DNA of 64,000 nucleotides. It comes from Glandiceps talaboti. Its lineage: Eukaryota > Hemichordata > Enteropneusta > Spengelidae. The stretch is taken from contig NC_135563.1 of NCBI RefSeq assembly GCF_964340395.1, positions 7,807,155 through 7,871,154 of the forward strand, read 5' to 3'. Both the position numbers and the translations under genes were made by a program. A model generated the notes under the pieces. The model was not told the origin of the DNA, ran no database searches, and saw nothing but the letters and a program-made list of their open reading frames with translations. This document shows positions 1-30,965 of the stretch, in pieces (positions within the stretch are counted from its first letter, which is position 1; each line of letters starts with the position of its first letter).

Positions 1-506
1 TTCATCACTGTTCTAAGACTGTCAAAGAAAACTTGTACAAAACTATTGTCCAATTGCAACTTCACCTTGAATATGCATCAGCAGCCTGGAACCTAGGAAC
101 ACAAAAGAATAGTGAGTACCTTCAAAAGGTCCAATGCAGAGCGACAAGATTTGTACCTGGGGATTACAAACATAAAACCAGTGTTACAGACGTGCTACAA
201 AAACTAGAATGGGACACAATAGAAGTTAGAAGAAAAACTCAACGACTCATAATCTTACACAAAATCCTAAATGACAAAATAGGAATCAACTCAGAAAATT
301 AAGTCAGGCCCAAAATCACGCAAAGTAGAAGAACCCACAACAAACAACTTGAAGCGTACCACTACACTTCAACACCCTTCATCCATTCCTTTTTTCCGGA
401 AGTCACGACATTATGGAACAGCTTACCACAAAGTACTGTTAACATTCAATCTTGTGAGACATTCAAAATCCACATAAGAAACCAGCACCCCACAAGGTCC
501 ATCTAA
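1..506 (+). mobile_element. 3' end of a CR1/jockey-type LINE ORF2 (decayed)
   Basis: An open frame runs from the window edge to a stop at 300-302, then on in the same frame to a stop at 504-506. It reads LEYASAAWN, then KVQCRATRFVPGDY, and after the stop TLWNSLPQSTV, the usual order at the C-terminus of CR1/jockey-clade reverse transcriptases (thumb and tail). The internal TAA marks it as non-functional. The element starts left of the window, and no poly-A or microsatellite tail is clear after 506. Confidence 0.85.
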
Positions 507-1229
507 ACGCTCACCACACTCTCGTCAGAACCTTCCAGTTATAGTCCCTGGTGGATCAATGTTGGGAGTCAAGACAACAAGGTACATGGTACTCATTTCC
601 ACCGGAGCATACAACCATAATTATCAATTTGTTGTTTCCAGTATATTTAAACAGGAAGATAGTGAAAAATGGACGACGTTATCTTATAGTATTGTTGGGT
701 ACTCGACGGTGAAATGACCTCGCCACAATCAAACCACTGGAGCATGCAGTCAGACTACTATTGATAAACTCGTTAAACCTAGTTTTTCAGAACATGTGCA
801 ACTCAACTGTATAGCCAAATAAAATGACTATGGTATTTCCTTAACATGGCGCGAAAAAATTAGCATGATCAAGAAGTGTGTTAAGAGAATAGGAAACATT
901 TAGAATTAACACACATGGAAGTAGCTGTCAATAAGCTAAAGAACAACAAGGAAATTGTGGTTCGTGGAAAACTATGATAGCATGTCGTTCGAAGCGCGAC
1001 TTTTCAAATGTGGTTCCCGAGTAAAGGCAGATCCAGCCGTATCTCCACCCCACTACAATCAACCATGAGCAAAAATCGTCATTTTAGGCAGGCATGTCAC
1101 AGCTTGCCAGAAAACACGAAGACATACGGGCGAGTATTTACATGGTTTTGTAGATTTACGTAGATAATTAACATTTTTGACGACAAAAATCTTATCACTA
1201 AACTAAATTATCAGTTGATGCAAAAGATG
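507..1229. other. Intergenic or upstream intron, no gene seen
   Basis: No open frame with recognisable protein similarity and no clear repeat. If the channel gene to the right extends leftward, this could be its intron. No exon encoding a first membrane segment was found here. Confidence 0.5.
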
Positions 1230-1433
1230 CAAAAGGTGTAAAAAGTGTTGTTATTGTACGTACAATAACAAACATTTTACACATTGTTTAATGTTTTGTA
1301 ATGTATTGAGTTATGAACATGGACTTGGTATATGTTATTTCACTTTATATTTTCATGTAGAATAACATAGTGAAGCTGTTTTATCTAATGAAAATCCTAA
1401 ATAAATACCACATTCTCATCCATATGGCCACTT
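1230..1433 (+). repeat. MITE family A, half copy
   Basis: The sequence runs from a central palindrome around TTATTGTACGTACAATAA (about 1250-1268) to the terminal motif CATCCATATGGCCACTT. Complete relatives at 33655-34014 and 35366-35809 have the reverse complement of this terminus at the other end. Only the right half is present here. It supplies the artefactual N-terminus of the adjoining reverse-transcriptase frame. Confidence 0.65.
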
Positions 1434-1894
1434 TAAAGACAGACAACACTCCGTATTGGTACAAGACATACTATCAGAAACCACATTTGCAGTGTGGAGT
1501 GCTACAGGGCTCTGTGCTTGGGCCACTCTTATTCTGTCAATACATATCACCACTTGGAAAGCTAATCCGACAATACCATCTCAATTTCGAACAATATACA
1601 GATCTAGACGACAACCAATTTTATCAATATCTATCCCAATCAGACTCGTCAACTACAGTAAAGATGGAAACGGATGCACATGATATCAAAGCATGGATGA
1701 CCCAAAATAAACCACAGCTTAGTGATGGCAAAACTCAGGTCCTCCTTATCAGGTGTCAGTTCAACAGGCTTCCTCGTCCCATCAAACACATCAACATTGG
1801 ATCGTGTTCTCAGCATTTAGTGGATTCAGCACGTAACATTCGTTTAACATTTCATTTGGTGACCGTTATAATCTCAAGAAGCACATTTCTTTGA
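1434..1894 (+). mobile_element. LINE reverse-transcriptase fragment, decayed
   Basis: The frame contains CGVLQGSVLGPLLFCQYISP (fingers/palm, the PQGSVLGPLLF motif) and then a degraded catalytic box: the expected Y-A-D-D reads YTDLDDNQF. DIKAWMTQNKPQLSDGKTQV follows, typical of CR1/RTX-like elements. The disrupted YADD and truncation at both ends mark it as dead. Its orientation matches the fragment at 1-506, but it covers a more N-terminal part of the enzyme, so the two are separate insertions or rearranged pieces. Confidence 0.85.
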
Positions 1895-2050
1895 CACGTA
1901 CATCACACATTACTAAACATATTTAACAGACACAAATCAGCTTCCATGGACATTTGTACCAACATCTCAGGTTTACTTTGGTCGCATGATGTCAGGATTA
2001 CTCTATTTAACTACTGTTATACTAATGTATGTATCCATTTAATTCTACAG

Positions 2051-20850
<18,800 letters not shown>

Positions 20851-20854
20851 AAAG

Positions 20855-20860
20855 AATAAA
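20855..20860 (+). terminator. Candidate polyadenylation signal of the channel gene
   Basis: AATAAA begins five bases after the TAA stop. A cleavage site here would give a very short 3' UTR, so a later signal may be used instead. Confidence 0.35.
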
Positions 20861-20997
20861 GTGGCAACGGAAAAGACACTGGCAAGAAAGTCAATAGATA
20901 ACAATGTGATAAAAAGGACTGTCTATAACAATCTACGATATGGTACTAAAATTAATGACATGACAGCTTAAAGGATATGTACCTGGTGTTGAAAGAG

Positions 20998-21104
20998 AAT
21001 CATGGAACTGTTATGATAAGTGAAAAGAACGAGAGTCCGTTAAAGAATAGAATCATGGAACTGTTATGATAAGTGAAAAGAACGAGAGTCCGTTAAAGAA
21101 TAGA
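20998..21104. repeat. 53-bp tandem duplication
   Basis: AATCATGGAACTGTTATGAT plus the following 33 bases, ending AAAGAATAG, is present twice head to tail without visible difference, suggesting a recent duplication. It lies just downstream of the channel stop codon, possibly in the 3' UTR. Confidence 0.9.
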
Positions 21105-21169
21105 ACATTAGAATATTTGAAAGGTTTAAACACTGGCACGAAATATGTCATGATTCATTTTTAAATTTT

Positions 21170-22720
21170 GTATTGAAATGATTATATATGATTGTATTAA
21201 TGACGAATGTTTTTCACTATTTGCAAAAAAAACTTGAAATATTTTTGTCATTTGAACTCACTTTAAGTGTTATGGGGTGTGTATTTCATGAAGGCTACTC
21301 AAGAGTTGCCGGAATACGTTCAAGCTGTTTGGTGGAGGGTCTATGGGTCAAGTGATTTTGAAATAGTTTAGGAGTTTCAGAGACTTCATTGCGTGTATAA
21401 AATATTTTATCATTCACTTTAGATGTTGTAGTTAGAATTTTTTTCTATATTTTACAAAGGTTGCTCACAAGTTGACAGAACTTAACAAGTGAGTTTTGAA
21501 ATAATTTAGCAATGTCTAAGTTTTAATATTTGCAAAAAATATTTCATCATTCAGTTTAGATGTTGTAGTTAGAAATTATTGTGTATTTTACAAAAGGTAG
21601 CTCACAAGTTGACATAACGTTAACAAAGATTTAAAATAGCTTAGTAGTTTCAATGATTCAATACTTGCATAAAACATCATTCACTTTAGATGTTGTATTC
21701 AAATGAGAGTGTTATAAGTAAGGAAAGTTATTCGGAATTTGCCAGGACTTTCATTGGAGACTGTGAAATTGTTTTCAAAAATTTAAACCCTTTCATAAAA
21801 TATATTACTACTAACATTAGATGTTGTATTTAAATGATTGTGTATTTTACAAGGGTTATTCACAAATTGAGAGACGTTCAAGTGAGTTTGAAATAGTTCA
21901 ATAGTTTCAAAGTTATAATATTTGAAGAAAAAAAATTTTATCATTCACGTTAGGTGTTGTGGTTATATGATTGTGTATTTTACAAAGGTTGAACTTTAAC
22001 AAGTGATTTGAACTAGTTTAGCAGTTTCAAAGTTTTAATATTTAATATTTTATCATTCACTTTAGTTGTTGTAGTTAGATTACTGTGTATTTTACAGAGG
22101 TTGCTCACAAGTTGACAAAATTTTAACAAGTGATTTGGAAAAGTTTAGCAGTTTGAAAGTTTTAGTATTTCCGTAAAAAAATTTACCATTCACTTTAGAT
22201 GTTGTAGTTGGAATATATTGTGTATATCATAAAGGTTAATCACAATTTCCAGAACTGTTACAAGTGATTTGAAAAAAGTTTAGTACAGTTTAATACTTGC
22301 ATGAAATAAAATAATTTATCATTTACTATAGATGTTGTAGTTAGATGTATAAGTTGCTACAACTTTAACAAGTGATTTTGAGATATTTTTAGTAGATGTA
22401 CTTTCAAAAGTCTCATTTCATTGTTTACTTTAGATGTTGTATTCAACTGATTCTATCTAGCTTAGTAAGTAAGGAAAGTTTAAACCCTTTCATAAAATAT
22501 ATTACTACTCCCATTGGACGCTTTTTTCAAATGATTGTATATTTCATGAAAGTTACTCGCAATTTGCTAAAAGTTTCACAAGGGATTTTCGAATAGTTTA
22601 GTACTTTCAAGGATTTAATACTTAAAATGTTTTATCATTCAATTTAGATGTTTTATTTAAATGTTTGAATTTGCCAGAATTTTCAAAACTGAAGTTAAGT
22701 ATTTTCAAAAACTTTAAAAA
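21170..22720. repeat. ~130-bp diverged satellite, about 10-11 units
   Basis: Recurring landmarks in fixed order are TTATCATTCACTTTAGATG, TTGTAGTTAGA, TGTATTTTACAAAGGTT, CTCACAAGTTGACA, TTAACAAGTGATTT, GTTTAGCAGTTTCA and AATATTTG. The 'TTTAGATGTTGTA' landmark recurs about every 110-140 bp. Units are strongly diverged and AT-rich. Confidence 0.85.
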
Positions 22721-24030
22721 ATTCATAAAATATTGTTTCATCCAATGTCAATTATGGTATACCAAACAAGCGAAAAAAATATAATTAGAAATGTCGAAAC
22801 ATATTATATTTGTGAATTTGTACTTGTTAAAAAAAATGAATTCCTTGCTTCTTTCTTAAATATATATCGCCTGTTAGAAAATATTAATGTCAGTGAAGGT
22901 ATCTGACTAAGATTCGTTACATGGTTCAAGAGTCTCAGTATGGCTATTAGTAAAGGATCACCTCCGACATCAAAACCCCCAAATAACAGACAATACAAGA
23001 ATGTAGAACCGACTCTACACTAGATACACATTTATATTCAAGTTGGATAGGTGTGGGTACAGTTTCATTAGGGATAGGAATCTTGTTAGATTCCCTAGCA
23101 TTAACCAGATTTATATTGTCTGCAACCAATGCTGTTATACAATCGTACATGAATGTATCCCTATGCTATATTTGCCCTCTTGTACGATTTCTCAATGCAA
23201 CTCGTATTGTGCTTATAGTTACAATAGGAACAACCATAATTTTGTGGACCTTTTCCTGTACCAATAGCATCTGTTCATATTGTTTCTTAGTTACATGGGC
23301 CTAAGCCTGGTCCATATAGATGTCTCTTTTTTCTTCAACAAGTTGCATACTCGTTCTGTTATATAACATCTTTTTCAAAGTGACTATAAAATCGATCACA
23401 ACAGTTAGTTGCAAGTGTCAACAATAACGACAAAGATAGCAATATTGTATTAGTTAGAATAGTGCAGCTTTCCTTCGAGATGACCAACTGCAGGTTAACT
23501 CACACATAGTTCTCAATATTTGGCAAGGATGTACACTGAGTATTGGTTCTGTCTCCATTGTCACTGCGTGTACAACACAATAAACTCGTGACCGGGTATT
23601 TCATATGATGTTATCCTACGATACATGAAAATATAATTGATGCTATTTTCAATGATATTCATACCACAGAACCTCCCTCATTTAGCAACATGTATAGCCA
23701 CTAACCATGTGATAAGTCAAGCTCCCTAACTGACACCGATATATTCTGACAGGCGACAAAATGTTGAATGTAAAATTAATATTTCTAGTGTATTACTCTG
23801 TGATATAAGTTGGATGTAATTCTGAAAATGCAGTTATAATTTCAGTAATTTCAATTGTGCTTATTAATATCGATTCAATTTTCTGTGAAATGTCTGCTGT
23901 GTAAATGTAAAATATGTATGCAGAATACCATCTGACTTGAGCCAGTGCTTTTCAAAGACACAGCGTATCAGACATACATAATGAACCATAATGTGACCTC
24001 TCCCTTACATGGGAGATGAAAATGTTTGCA
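22721..24030. other. Intergenic, no gene recognised
   Basis: The longest frames (83 and 67 aa, around 22947-23304 on opposite strands) overlap and match no family I know. One has a hydrophobic stretch but no splice-linked partner exon was found. AT-rich. Confidence 0.5.
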
Positions 24031-24209
<179 letters not shown>

Positions 24210-24335
24210 TCTACATAGTTTGTATGTAGAATGGTGTGTTTGTCGGTGCAAGTGTCATGGCTCATTGAAATCGTTTACTATAGATATAATTAATGAGATA
24301 TTTGATTATTACATGAAAAAAATGTTTATTGGACC

Positions 24336-25107
24336 TTTAGGGGCCAGGCATTTGTAATGACTGGGGGCAGTGTTTTGGAGTTGAACATGGATTTCTCAAA
24401 CTGACCCCCCCCCCCCACCCACCCACTCCGATGACCAAAGCGACCCCACCCAGTAAAGGCCACATTTTCGAAACTGAACCCCCCCCCCCCCCCACACACA
24501 CACACACACCTGTATATTTTAACTTTATTTTATAGGTCTTACTATGAGATGTTACTAGAACACCATATGAATATAATTGAATATTACTATTTATTAAGAG
24601 AACACTAAACACATTGCTTTTGGTACAATGTTTGCTCTCTTTGTACATGTTTATCTAGAATCTATGGAACATGAACATGTTAAAACTGTCGTCAAATAAT
24701 AACCAGTGGTGGATTTAATGAAAATAAAGGCAAACCCTAACCGTGACCTAATACACAACTAGCCATTCTTTTATTCCCTATACCCCAAATACTAAATTTT
24801 TGAATATCTTATTTGAAAAATAGTGCACATGTATGTGGAAAACGTGGATGGGGGAGGGTACAGGAGGGGGATACCACCTCCCATCGTAAAACATTTTGAC
24901 AAATAACAGTTAAAGAGCCATTTCACGGCACCAAAATGACATAATTTTGTCCTTTTTCAAACATGACCCCCCCCCCCCCCCCCCCCCACTTCAAGTAGTA
25001 TTTTCCAAAACGACCCATCCACTTCAAGCGGCATTTTTCAAAACGATCACTCCCACCATTAAGAACACCCTCACCCCCACTCGGATGAAAATGCCTGGCA
25101 CCTTAAA
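24336..25107. repeat. Element with inverted termini and internal C-runs
   Basis: TTTAGGGGCCAGGCATTT at the left end mirrors AAATGCCTGGCACCTTAAA at the right end. Inside are several long C homopolymers (near 24404, 24479 and 24966), each followed by similar 'tttccaaaacgac' or 'tttcgaaactgaac' blocks. No transposase is visible. Probably a non-autonomous DNA element. Confidence 0.5.
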
Positions 25108-25254
25108 ACTGCACTTATTTAAGTATAGAGTATTGCACAATTCACAATTAGATGTGTATATTAATGCAATGATTTATTTGAATAAAAGTTTCTGCACTGG
25201 TCCTAAAACTCGAGTTGAAATATTATTGTTACTTTGAATGTTGTGATGTTGCTA

Positions 25255-26080
25255 TGGGTGTGGTCTTGTTACTAGGCATATTTGCATACATTTTTGTTAT
25301 CTTTATTCTCTTGCATACCCATCCTTGTCTGTAATGTACATCAGCATTCCACTGTTGCTAAAGGTGTGGTCATGGTATCTAGGGCCAGTTGTGTCAAAAT
25401 GTTTTGAACCATAACTGCAGAATAACACCTCCAGAAACATCCCCACCAAGTTTTAGCCAAATTCCCCATGTAGTTTTCAAGATATCTTTTTGACCCAAAA
25501 TGAGCTTTTCAGACCTAATTTGCATATCACTGATGGGATCATCCTGGGTGAATACTGTTACAGGGGTGAACAAATCCACTGGTCCTGGGTCCGAGACTAG
25601 CGATTTTTTTGGGCGGACCGCACTAATTTTACTATGTCTGGTCCGTTGGACCAGTACCGTACTGTTAATATCTGTGTTAAAAAGTCATCTGAATGTACAG
25701 ATTCATAGGTAAGATTTAATGTTTCGGGACCTGGGACCACTAATTGTTCTGCAGGACCACTGGATTTTTTAAGGCACTGGTCCTGGGACCACCAGTTCAC
25801 AAAATGATTTGTTCACCCCTGAATACACCTTCATCTTCACATCCAAATGCATCCCCATTAACGTTCAGCCCAATCTGCTCAGTTGTTTTGGAATTAAAGA
25901 TTTTTGACCAAAAAGATACAATTTTAGACCTAATTTGCATATCAATGATGGGCCCATCATGTCATGAACAATTCTCAATCTACACATCTCTATTCCAGAA
26001 CATTCCCACCAAATTACAGACCAATCTGCCCAGTAGTTTCTGAGTTTGTGTAATTTGAATAAAACTGGCATTTTTACCCA
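25255..26080. repeat. ~130-bp repeat units interrupted by MITE B
   Basis: Blocks containing CAGACCTAATTTGCATATCA, TGATGGG.CCATCATG and CCACCAA.TT.CAGCC recur at about 25430-25555 and 25835-25970, with a third partial at 25975-26060. Between the first and second, MITE B (25562-25820) is inserted. Confidence 0.6.
25562..25820. repeat. MITE family B, complete copy
   Basis: The termini are AGGGGTGAACAAAT and its exact inverse ATTTGTTCACCCCT. Just inside lie CCACTGGTCCTGGG and CCTGGGACCACCAG. GAATAC occurs on both flanks and may be, or lie near, the target duplication. Related copies: 35506-35626 and 28530-28621. Confidence 0.8.
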
Positions 26081-26082
26081 AA

Positions 26083-26084
<2 letters not shown>

Positions 26085-26138
<54 letters not shown>
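26085..26138. repeat. (AC)n microsatellite
   Basis: About 27 AC dinucleotides. A short (GACA)n tract follows at 26255-26290. Confidence 0.98.
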
Positions 26139-26140
<2 letters not shown>

Positions 26141-26419
26141 GTGATGCAATCATTTTGCTTTGAAGCATTTCCAAACTAGATATTAAAAGTAATGTCCCCA
26201 CTAAAAACCAAGACAATCAGTCTGGAAGTTTATGAGTTTTAAGTCATCCACATACAGACAGACAGACAGACAGATGGACAGATGGACAGACACAGCACCA
26301 TGCCTATCATTGAGCTAATAGCACCATACTAATCTCTTGATACGTCAAAATTGCTAGAAATATCACCATTTCCGCTACAACTAATATTAATAAAGCCACA
26401 TATTTCTACTGAAGCAATG

Positions 26420-26897
26420 AAATGGTACGTACTGGATGGTGCAGTAAGAGTCTGTGGTTTATGACGATGACAAATCCAGTACATATCAATAAGCAATGAA
26501 ATGGTATGTGCTGGATGGTACCGTAAAAGAGGTTGTGGTTTATGACGATGATAAAGCCAGTACATATCAATAAGCAACAAAATGGTATGTGCTGGATGGT
26601 ACCGTAAAAGAGGTTGTGGTTTATGACGATGACAAATCCAGTACATATCAATAAGCAACGAAATGGTATGTGCTGGATGGTACCGTAAAAGAGGTTGTGG
26701 TTTATGACGATGATAAAGCCAGTACATATCAATAAGCAACGAAATGGTACGTGCTGGATGGTGCCGTAAAAGAGGCTGTGGTTTACGACGATGATAAAGC
26801 CAGTACATATCAATAAGCAACGAAATGGTACGTGCTGGATGGTGCCGTAAAAGAGGCTGTGGATTCCGACGATGATAAAGCCAGTACATATCAATAA
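26420..26897. repeat. 81-bp minisatellite, about six units
   Basis: The unit contains AATGGTACGTGCTGGATGGT, AAAAGAGGCTGTGG and CCAGTACATATCAATAAGCA. Because 81 is divisible by 3, two minus-strand frames stay open throughout (27-residue repeats such as MYWLYHRRNPQPLL). Frame openness is therefore expected from one stop-free unit and does not itself indicate a gene. Confidence 0.9.
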
Positions 26898-27007
26898 TAT
26901 ATCAAACAATTAATTTATGCATATCACAGTTGTATGCACCAATCAAATGCTAAATATCATGTCTGTATAATCACACACACACACACACACATACGAGTTT
27001 ATTTTTT

Positions 27008-27050
27008 TGTGTTTGTTTGTTTGTTTGTTTGTTTGTTTGTTTGTTTGTTT
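27008..27050. repeat. (GTTT)n microsatellite
   Basis: About ten GTTT units, preceded by a short (AC)n tract at 26971-26990. Confidence 0.97.
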
Positions 27051-27639
27051 GATAACCTACAATCATCCATGTTTTGTTGTTTGTTTGCTTTAACTTCTAA
27101 AATCATCCATGGCAGGAGGACTTGACACTATAATTGAAATATTTTTTTTTATTTAGAGACAAAGTGAACTTTAGAAAAGAAAGTCATGCTAACAGTGTAC
27201 TGAATACAATGGAATACAAGTAACTTATTTCATTGCATTTGTGCTACCATATTTCTCAGTGTTTTAACATAGACCCTACACCAACAGTTGGAGGTTTTAT
27301 GGTTTGAACTATATTATTCTCTTGACTGTCGACATCTCTGTCTAACTATATCATAGCCATGGTATATATGGCGCCCTCACTATGTCTTTATTTTATACCT
27401 TTGTTTTTACCTATTAGTTCTGTTTCTTGCCATTTACAGATTTTGGGTTGTTATTTCTGAGCCAACTGCAGTTTTACCATGTTTCTTGCCATTTTACTAG
27501 ATTTTGCATTGAATTATTCATAAACTGTTCAAATCCCAGCCCTACTAGCGTTGCATCAAATTCCTTGATATGTCTCTGTCTTGTGTCAATCCATACAATT
27601 ACCCATTCCTTTGTCAAACCAGTCATATTTCAAGTGTCT

Positions 27640-29867
27640 TTATTCTCTGAAACTATCCACATCTCCATCAAACTGTAGTAAGTCAGGATCAAGTTGCCAT
27701 GATTTTATTAATTCTCCTAACCTGGGTTTCTTTTCCATTGGCAATTTTTCCTGCAGTTCAAGTAAAATATCTTGACTTGCTGTCCTCCACTTGGTAATGA
27801 GTTGTTGTAATCTTTCCAAGTCATTCTGGCAAAAAAAATAAAAATATCAAGGTTGAAAACTGAAGTATAATTTCAAAATAACAACACAATTTTTTGTTAT
27901 CTTCCCAACACCTTACAACATTTGTTTTCATTTATTCTGGACAAGTGACCTTCAGTAGCAAATATCCTGAGGTATCAGTTAAAGTGACAATTAGATTAAT
28001 AAAAGTGTAAAATCTTTGTTATTGTATGTACAATAACAAACTTTTTACACATGTTTTAGCTTTTTTCAATTTATTAAGTTACAAACATAGACTTGGTCAA
28101 TATTGTTTCGCATCAATTTTTCAAGTAGGAAGCCATGGTAAAATTGTTTTGTAAATTAAAAATCCAAAATAACTTCCAAATCTTCATCCATATGGCAACT
28201 TTGAGAAAATAAATTGTATATCACCTGCAATTATTAACCAAAACTATGATTTTTGTAAAACTTGCATTGTACTTGAGAGTTGTAAAACATTTGACCAGGA
28301 ATGTCACTTTGATTCAGTAATTAACATAATAAAATTCTAACTGTCACCATTAATGTAAAAAAAAAAAGCCATATAGCAAACATTTCTCTTCAATATTACC
28401 AACTCAGGCAAATACAACACATTCCAGAAAGTTGAAATTTTTAGATTGAGAATATTGTTGATTTTCCCCTCATGACTTTCAGTTGTTGCTGTTCCTACTT
28501 TTTAACATTGTTATATATATTTACAGTTTAAGGTACTGGTCCGACGGACCAGACAAGGTCAAATTTGTGTGGTCTGCCCCAAAAAATCACTGGTCCCGGA
28601 CTTCGGACCAGTGAATTTCTTCACTGTTTGTTTTATAAGCTCTTTTTAGAAAAAAGTTTGAAACTGCAAATTTTACCACTGTTTTTTATTAAAATTGTGT
28701 TTTGTATGCTTATTGTATCTTATTATGCAGTACATGTACTTCTATGCTTAAGAATAGAAGAAGCACTTTAGAAATTAAATAAATGTTTAATGTTAAACAC
28801 TTTTTAATTGAAGAACTGCCAACATTGAAATCAATTAGTCTACCTATCCTAAGAGACTAGGAAATAAAAATGACATTGGACTCTACAAACCTTGTTCCGG
28901 TACATTTTGACCATTTTTAATTTGCGCAGTGTTTCTTCTTTTATTGCAAGTGACTCATTAAGGTCTTGTCTCATTTGCAGTAATTGATTCAGGTTGTCAA
29001 TACCCCCATGGCATTGACCTTGTTTGTCAATATCCAAATGACTTTGACCTTGTCTGTCAATATCATCTTCTCCCTGAGCTTGCTGGCTGATATCTGCATG
29101 ATATTGACCTTGCCTGTCAATAGCCTGATCTTGATCATGTTGGCTGATATCTACCTGGCCTTGATACTGCCTGTCAATATCCTGAGCTTGACTTTGCCTG
29201 GTAATATCCTGACCTTGACCCTGCTGGTTGACATCCATCTGGCCACAACCTTGCACATCAGTACCACCTTGTTCATGCTTAGCAATACCAGCAGTCACTT
29301 TACCTGTGTTTTCTTCAGCAATTGTTCTTCCAAATTTATGTAGTATTATTTCATCGCTCACTTCAGGTTCATTGATGGCTTCACTGTCTTTAGATTCGCA
29401 TTCAAGTCTTAATGTTGTAGATGTAGACGGTCTGTCTTTATCACTGTCTGGGACAGTACTGTGTATCCGAGATATCTGATGACTGCTACTATTTGGTGAA
29501 TAAAAGGATCGCCTTGATCTTTTTAATCTTTCTCTGAGCGAAGAACTCATCTAAAAGACAGAATAATAACCACTCTTCATATCATGTAACTTTGTTTAGT
29601 ATAAAGTAAACTACATGTAATGATGTATATGGGAACATTTCCTCAAAATCAAGCTTTAGAGTACCAAATTCTAAGTCAAAATGTAAGGAAAGTTAATGAA
29701 CACACAAACAACATTTACTCATTATATTTATAATTATTAATTACAATGTACAATAGGAACTAAATGAACAGATAAACAAACAAACAAACAAACAAACACA
29801 TTATATGTATAAATCACGTTACCTTGTTTGCTGACAACTGTGGGGTTTTGTTTTTGTCTGTAGCCAT
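27640..29867 (-). CDS. SFR1: SFR1: Swi5-dependent recombination DNA repair protein 1 homologue
   Basis: Exons on the minus strand are 29823-29867 (ATG at 29867, MATDKNKTPQLSANK), 28891-29550 and 27640-27825 (stop 27640-27642), all joined in phase 0 with GT/AG borders, giving 296 aa. Diagnostic blocks are SLRERLKRSRRSF (residues 19-31) and KEETLRKLKMVKMYRNK (219-235), continued in the last exon by NDLERLQQLITKWRTASQ and PRLGELIKSWQLDPDLLQF. These match the SFR1 coiled-coil and C-terminal domain, which binds SWI5 and stimulates RAD51/DMC1 filaments in the nucleus. Residues ~116-202 are a Gln/Asp-rich tandem repeat absent from the core domain. The AATAAA signal (27639-27644) overlaps the stop codon. 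Translation could instead start at the exon 2 ATG (29550), but exon 1 adds an in-phase coding start. Confidence 0.93.
27998..28203 (+). repeat. MITE family A, half copy, in SFR1 intron 2
   Basis: Like 1230-1433, it runs from the central TTATTGTATGTACAATAACA palindrome through CAATTTTTCAAGTAGGAAGC to the terminus CATCCATATGGCAACTT. The left half is missing. Confidence 0.65.
28530..28621 (-). repeat. MITE family B fragment
   Basis: The reverse complement contains CACTGGTCCGAAGTCCGGGA, then ATTTTTTGGGGCAGACCACA and AATTTGACC, matching the interior of the MITE B copies at 25562-25820 and 35506-35626. The terminal AGGGGTGAAC is missing. Confidence 0.6.
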
Positions 29868-30520
29868 CGTTACTGAAAGTAAATTCCGTTATGACGCGAT
29901 GATTCGTGACACTGACAGTCGATCTTGCGATTGACAGTGCTGTAGTGGGTGCTGGTCTTTCGAAATTTCGGTGCTAGTGCCCCGGAAGTTTGAAACCCCA
30001 ATTTCAAGTATCGTACTTTTGCCAAGTTTTGGAAGGTTATTTGATCATTGCATATAACTTTGATGTAAACAATTGGTACCCTAAATCAAGAGCCACAGCC
30101 CTATAATTTTTCAATGAACAGAATGTTCTTTTCATCCATAAAGTTCAAATCCTACTATAGAAAGCATACGAGAGGGGTTTCCCAGAGTCCTTAGCTTGCC
30201 TAAATTTATTATTGTTCATTTTCGTCATGGATATTACACAAATGCATGTAATTAAATGTATTATACTGGCACTGAAAATGAAATTAGACTTAAATCGACG
30301 GGAAAAGGCTGATTATTATGGTGCAATGTGCCAAGGACGCTGTTATTTACGTAGTTTGTACATTTGCAATAAGTTAGAGGTTCTCATCTTTACCGGAAGT
30401 AGAGTGGTATGCGTGCGCATTCAACGGACCGGCGCCATTTTCAATTTTCAAAACAATCGTCTTTCCTAAAGTCGTATTTATATTCGTAAATAACAGATCT
30501 CCTGTACATTTTTCACAGTC
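29868..30520. promoter_or_regulatory. Divergent promoter region between SFR1 and NCAPH
   Basis: The SFR1 start codon (29867, minus) and the probable NCAPH 5' UTR exon (donor CAG/GTAAGA with GT at 30526) face away from each other within ~660 bp, so one bidirectional promoter is likely. No TATA box stands out. GGCGCCATTTT at 30431-30441 resembles E2F/YY1-type sites, which would suit a cell-cycle gene such as a condensin subunit, but this is inference from motif similarity only. Confidence 0.5.
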
Positions 30521-30965
30521 ATCAGGTAAGAATTATGACATAGATCGTTTAATGATATAAACTGACCAGGGTGAATAAGAGAAATTCAAAGAGTGAAGTG
30601 TTTTGTCATACAAATCTACACCGTACACATTCACGGTAACTTTGATACACACAGTGTTTGTCACACCATGGAACTTTGGAAGTAGGTTCTACTTCCATGG
30701 TCACACCGTATGTACTGCAGTGCTATTGAAATTTGGTATTGAATGAAATTGAAAATGAAATCGAAGAGCAGTAATCGAACTAATGGATTCTCTAAATCGC
30801 ATTGAACGTTACGTTGTAATGACAGTCTGTCAACTAATACGTGAAAGTTCATTATCTTCTTAGTCTGGATCCGTATATATAAGACTTTAATAACTACAGC
30901 TGGATAAAGCTGTGGTGAAAATTTTCAGTTAGGTCAGTCGTCTTCTTTCACCAAATTCACGACTT

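Noticed and set aside
23043-23304. Hydrophobic frames on both strands suggesting a membrane protein
   Set aside because: Short, mutually overlapping, without splice partners or recognised motifs.
24947-25237. Proline-rich frame
   Set aside because: Pro run comes from a C homopolymer inside a repeat element; the rest is not protein-like.
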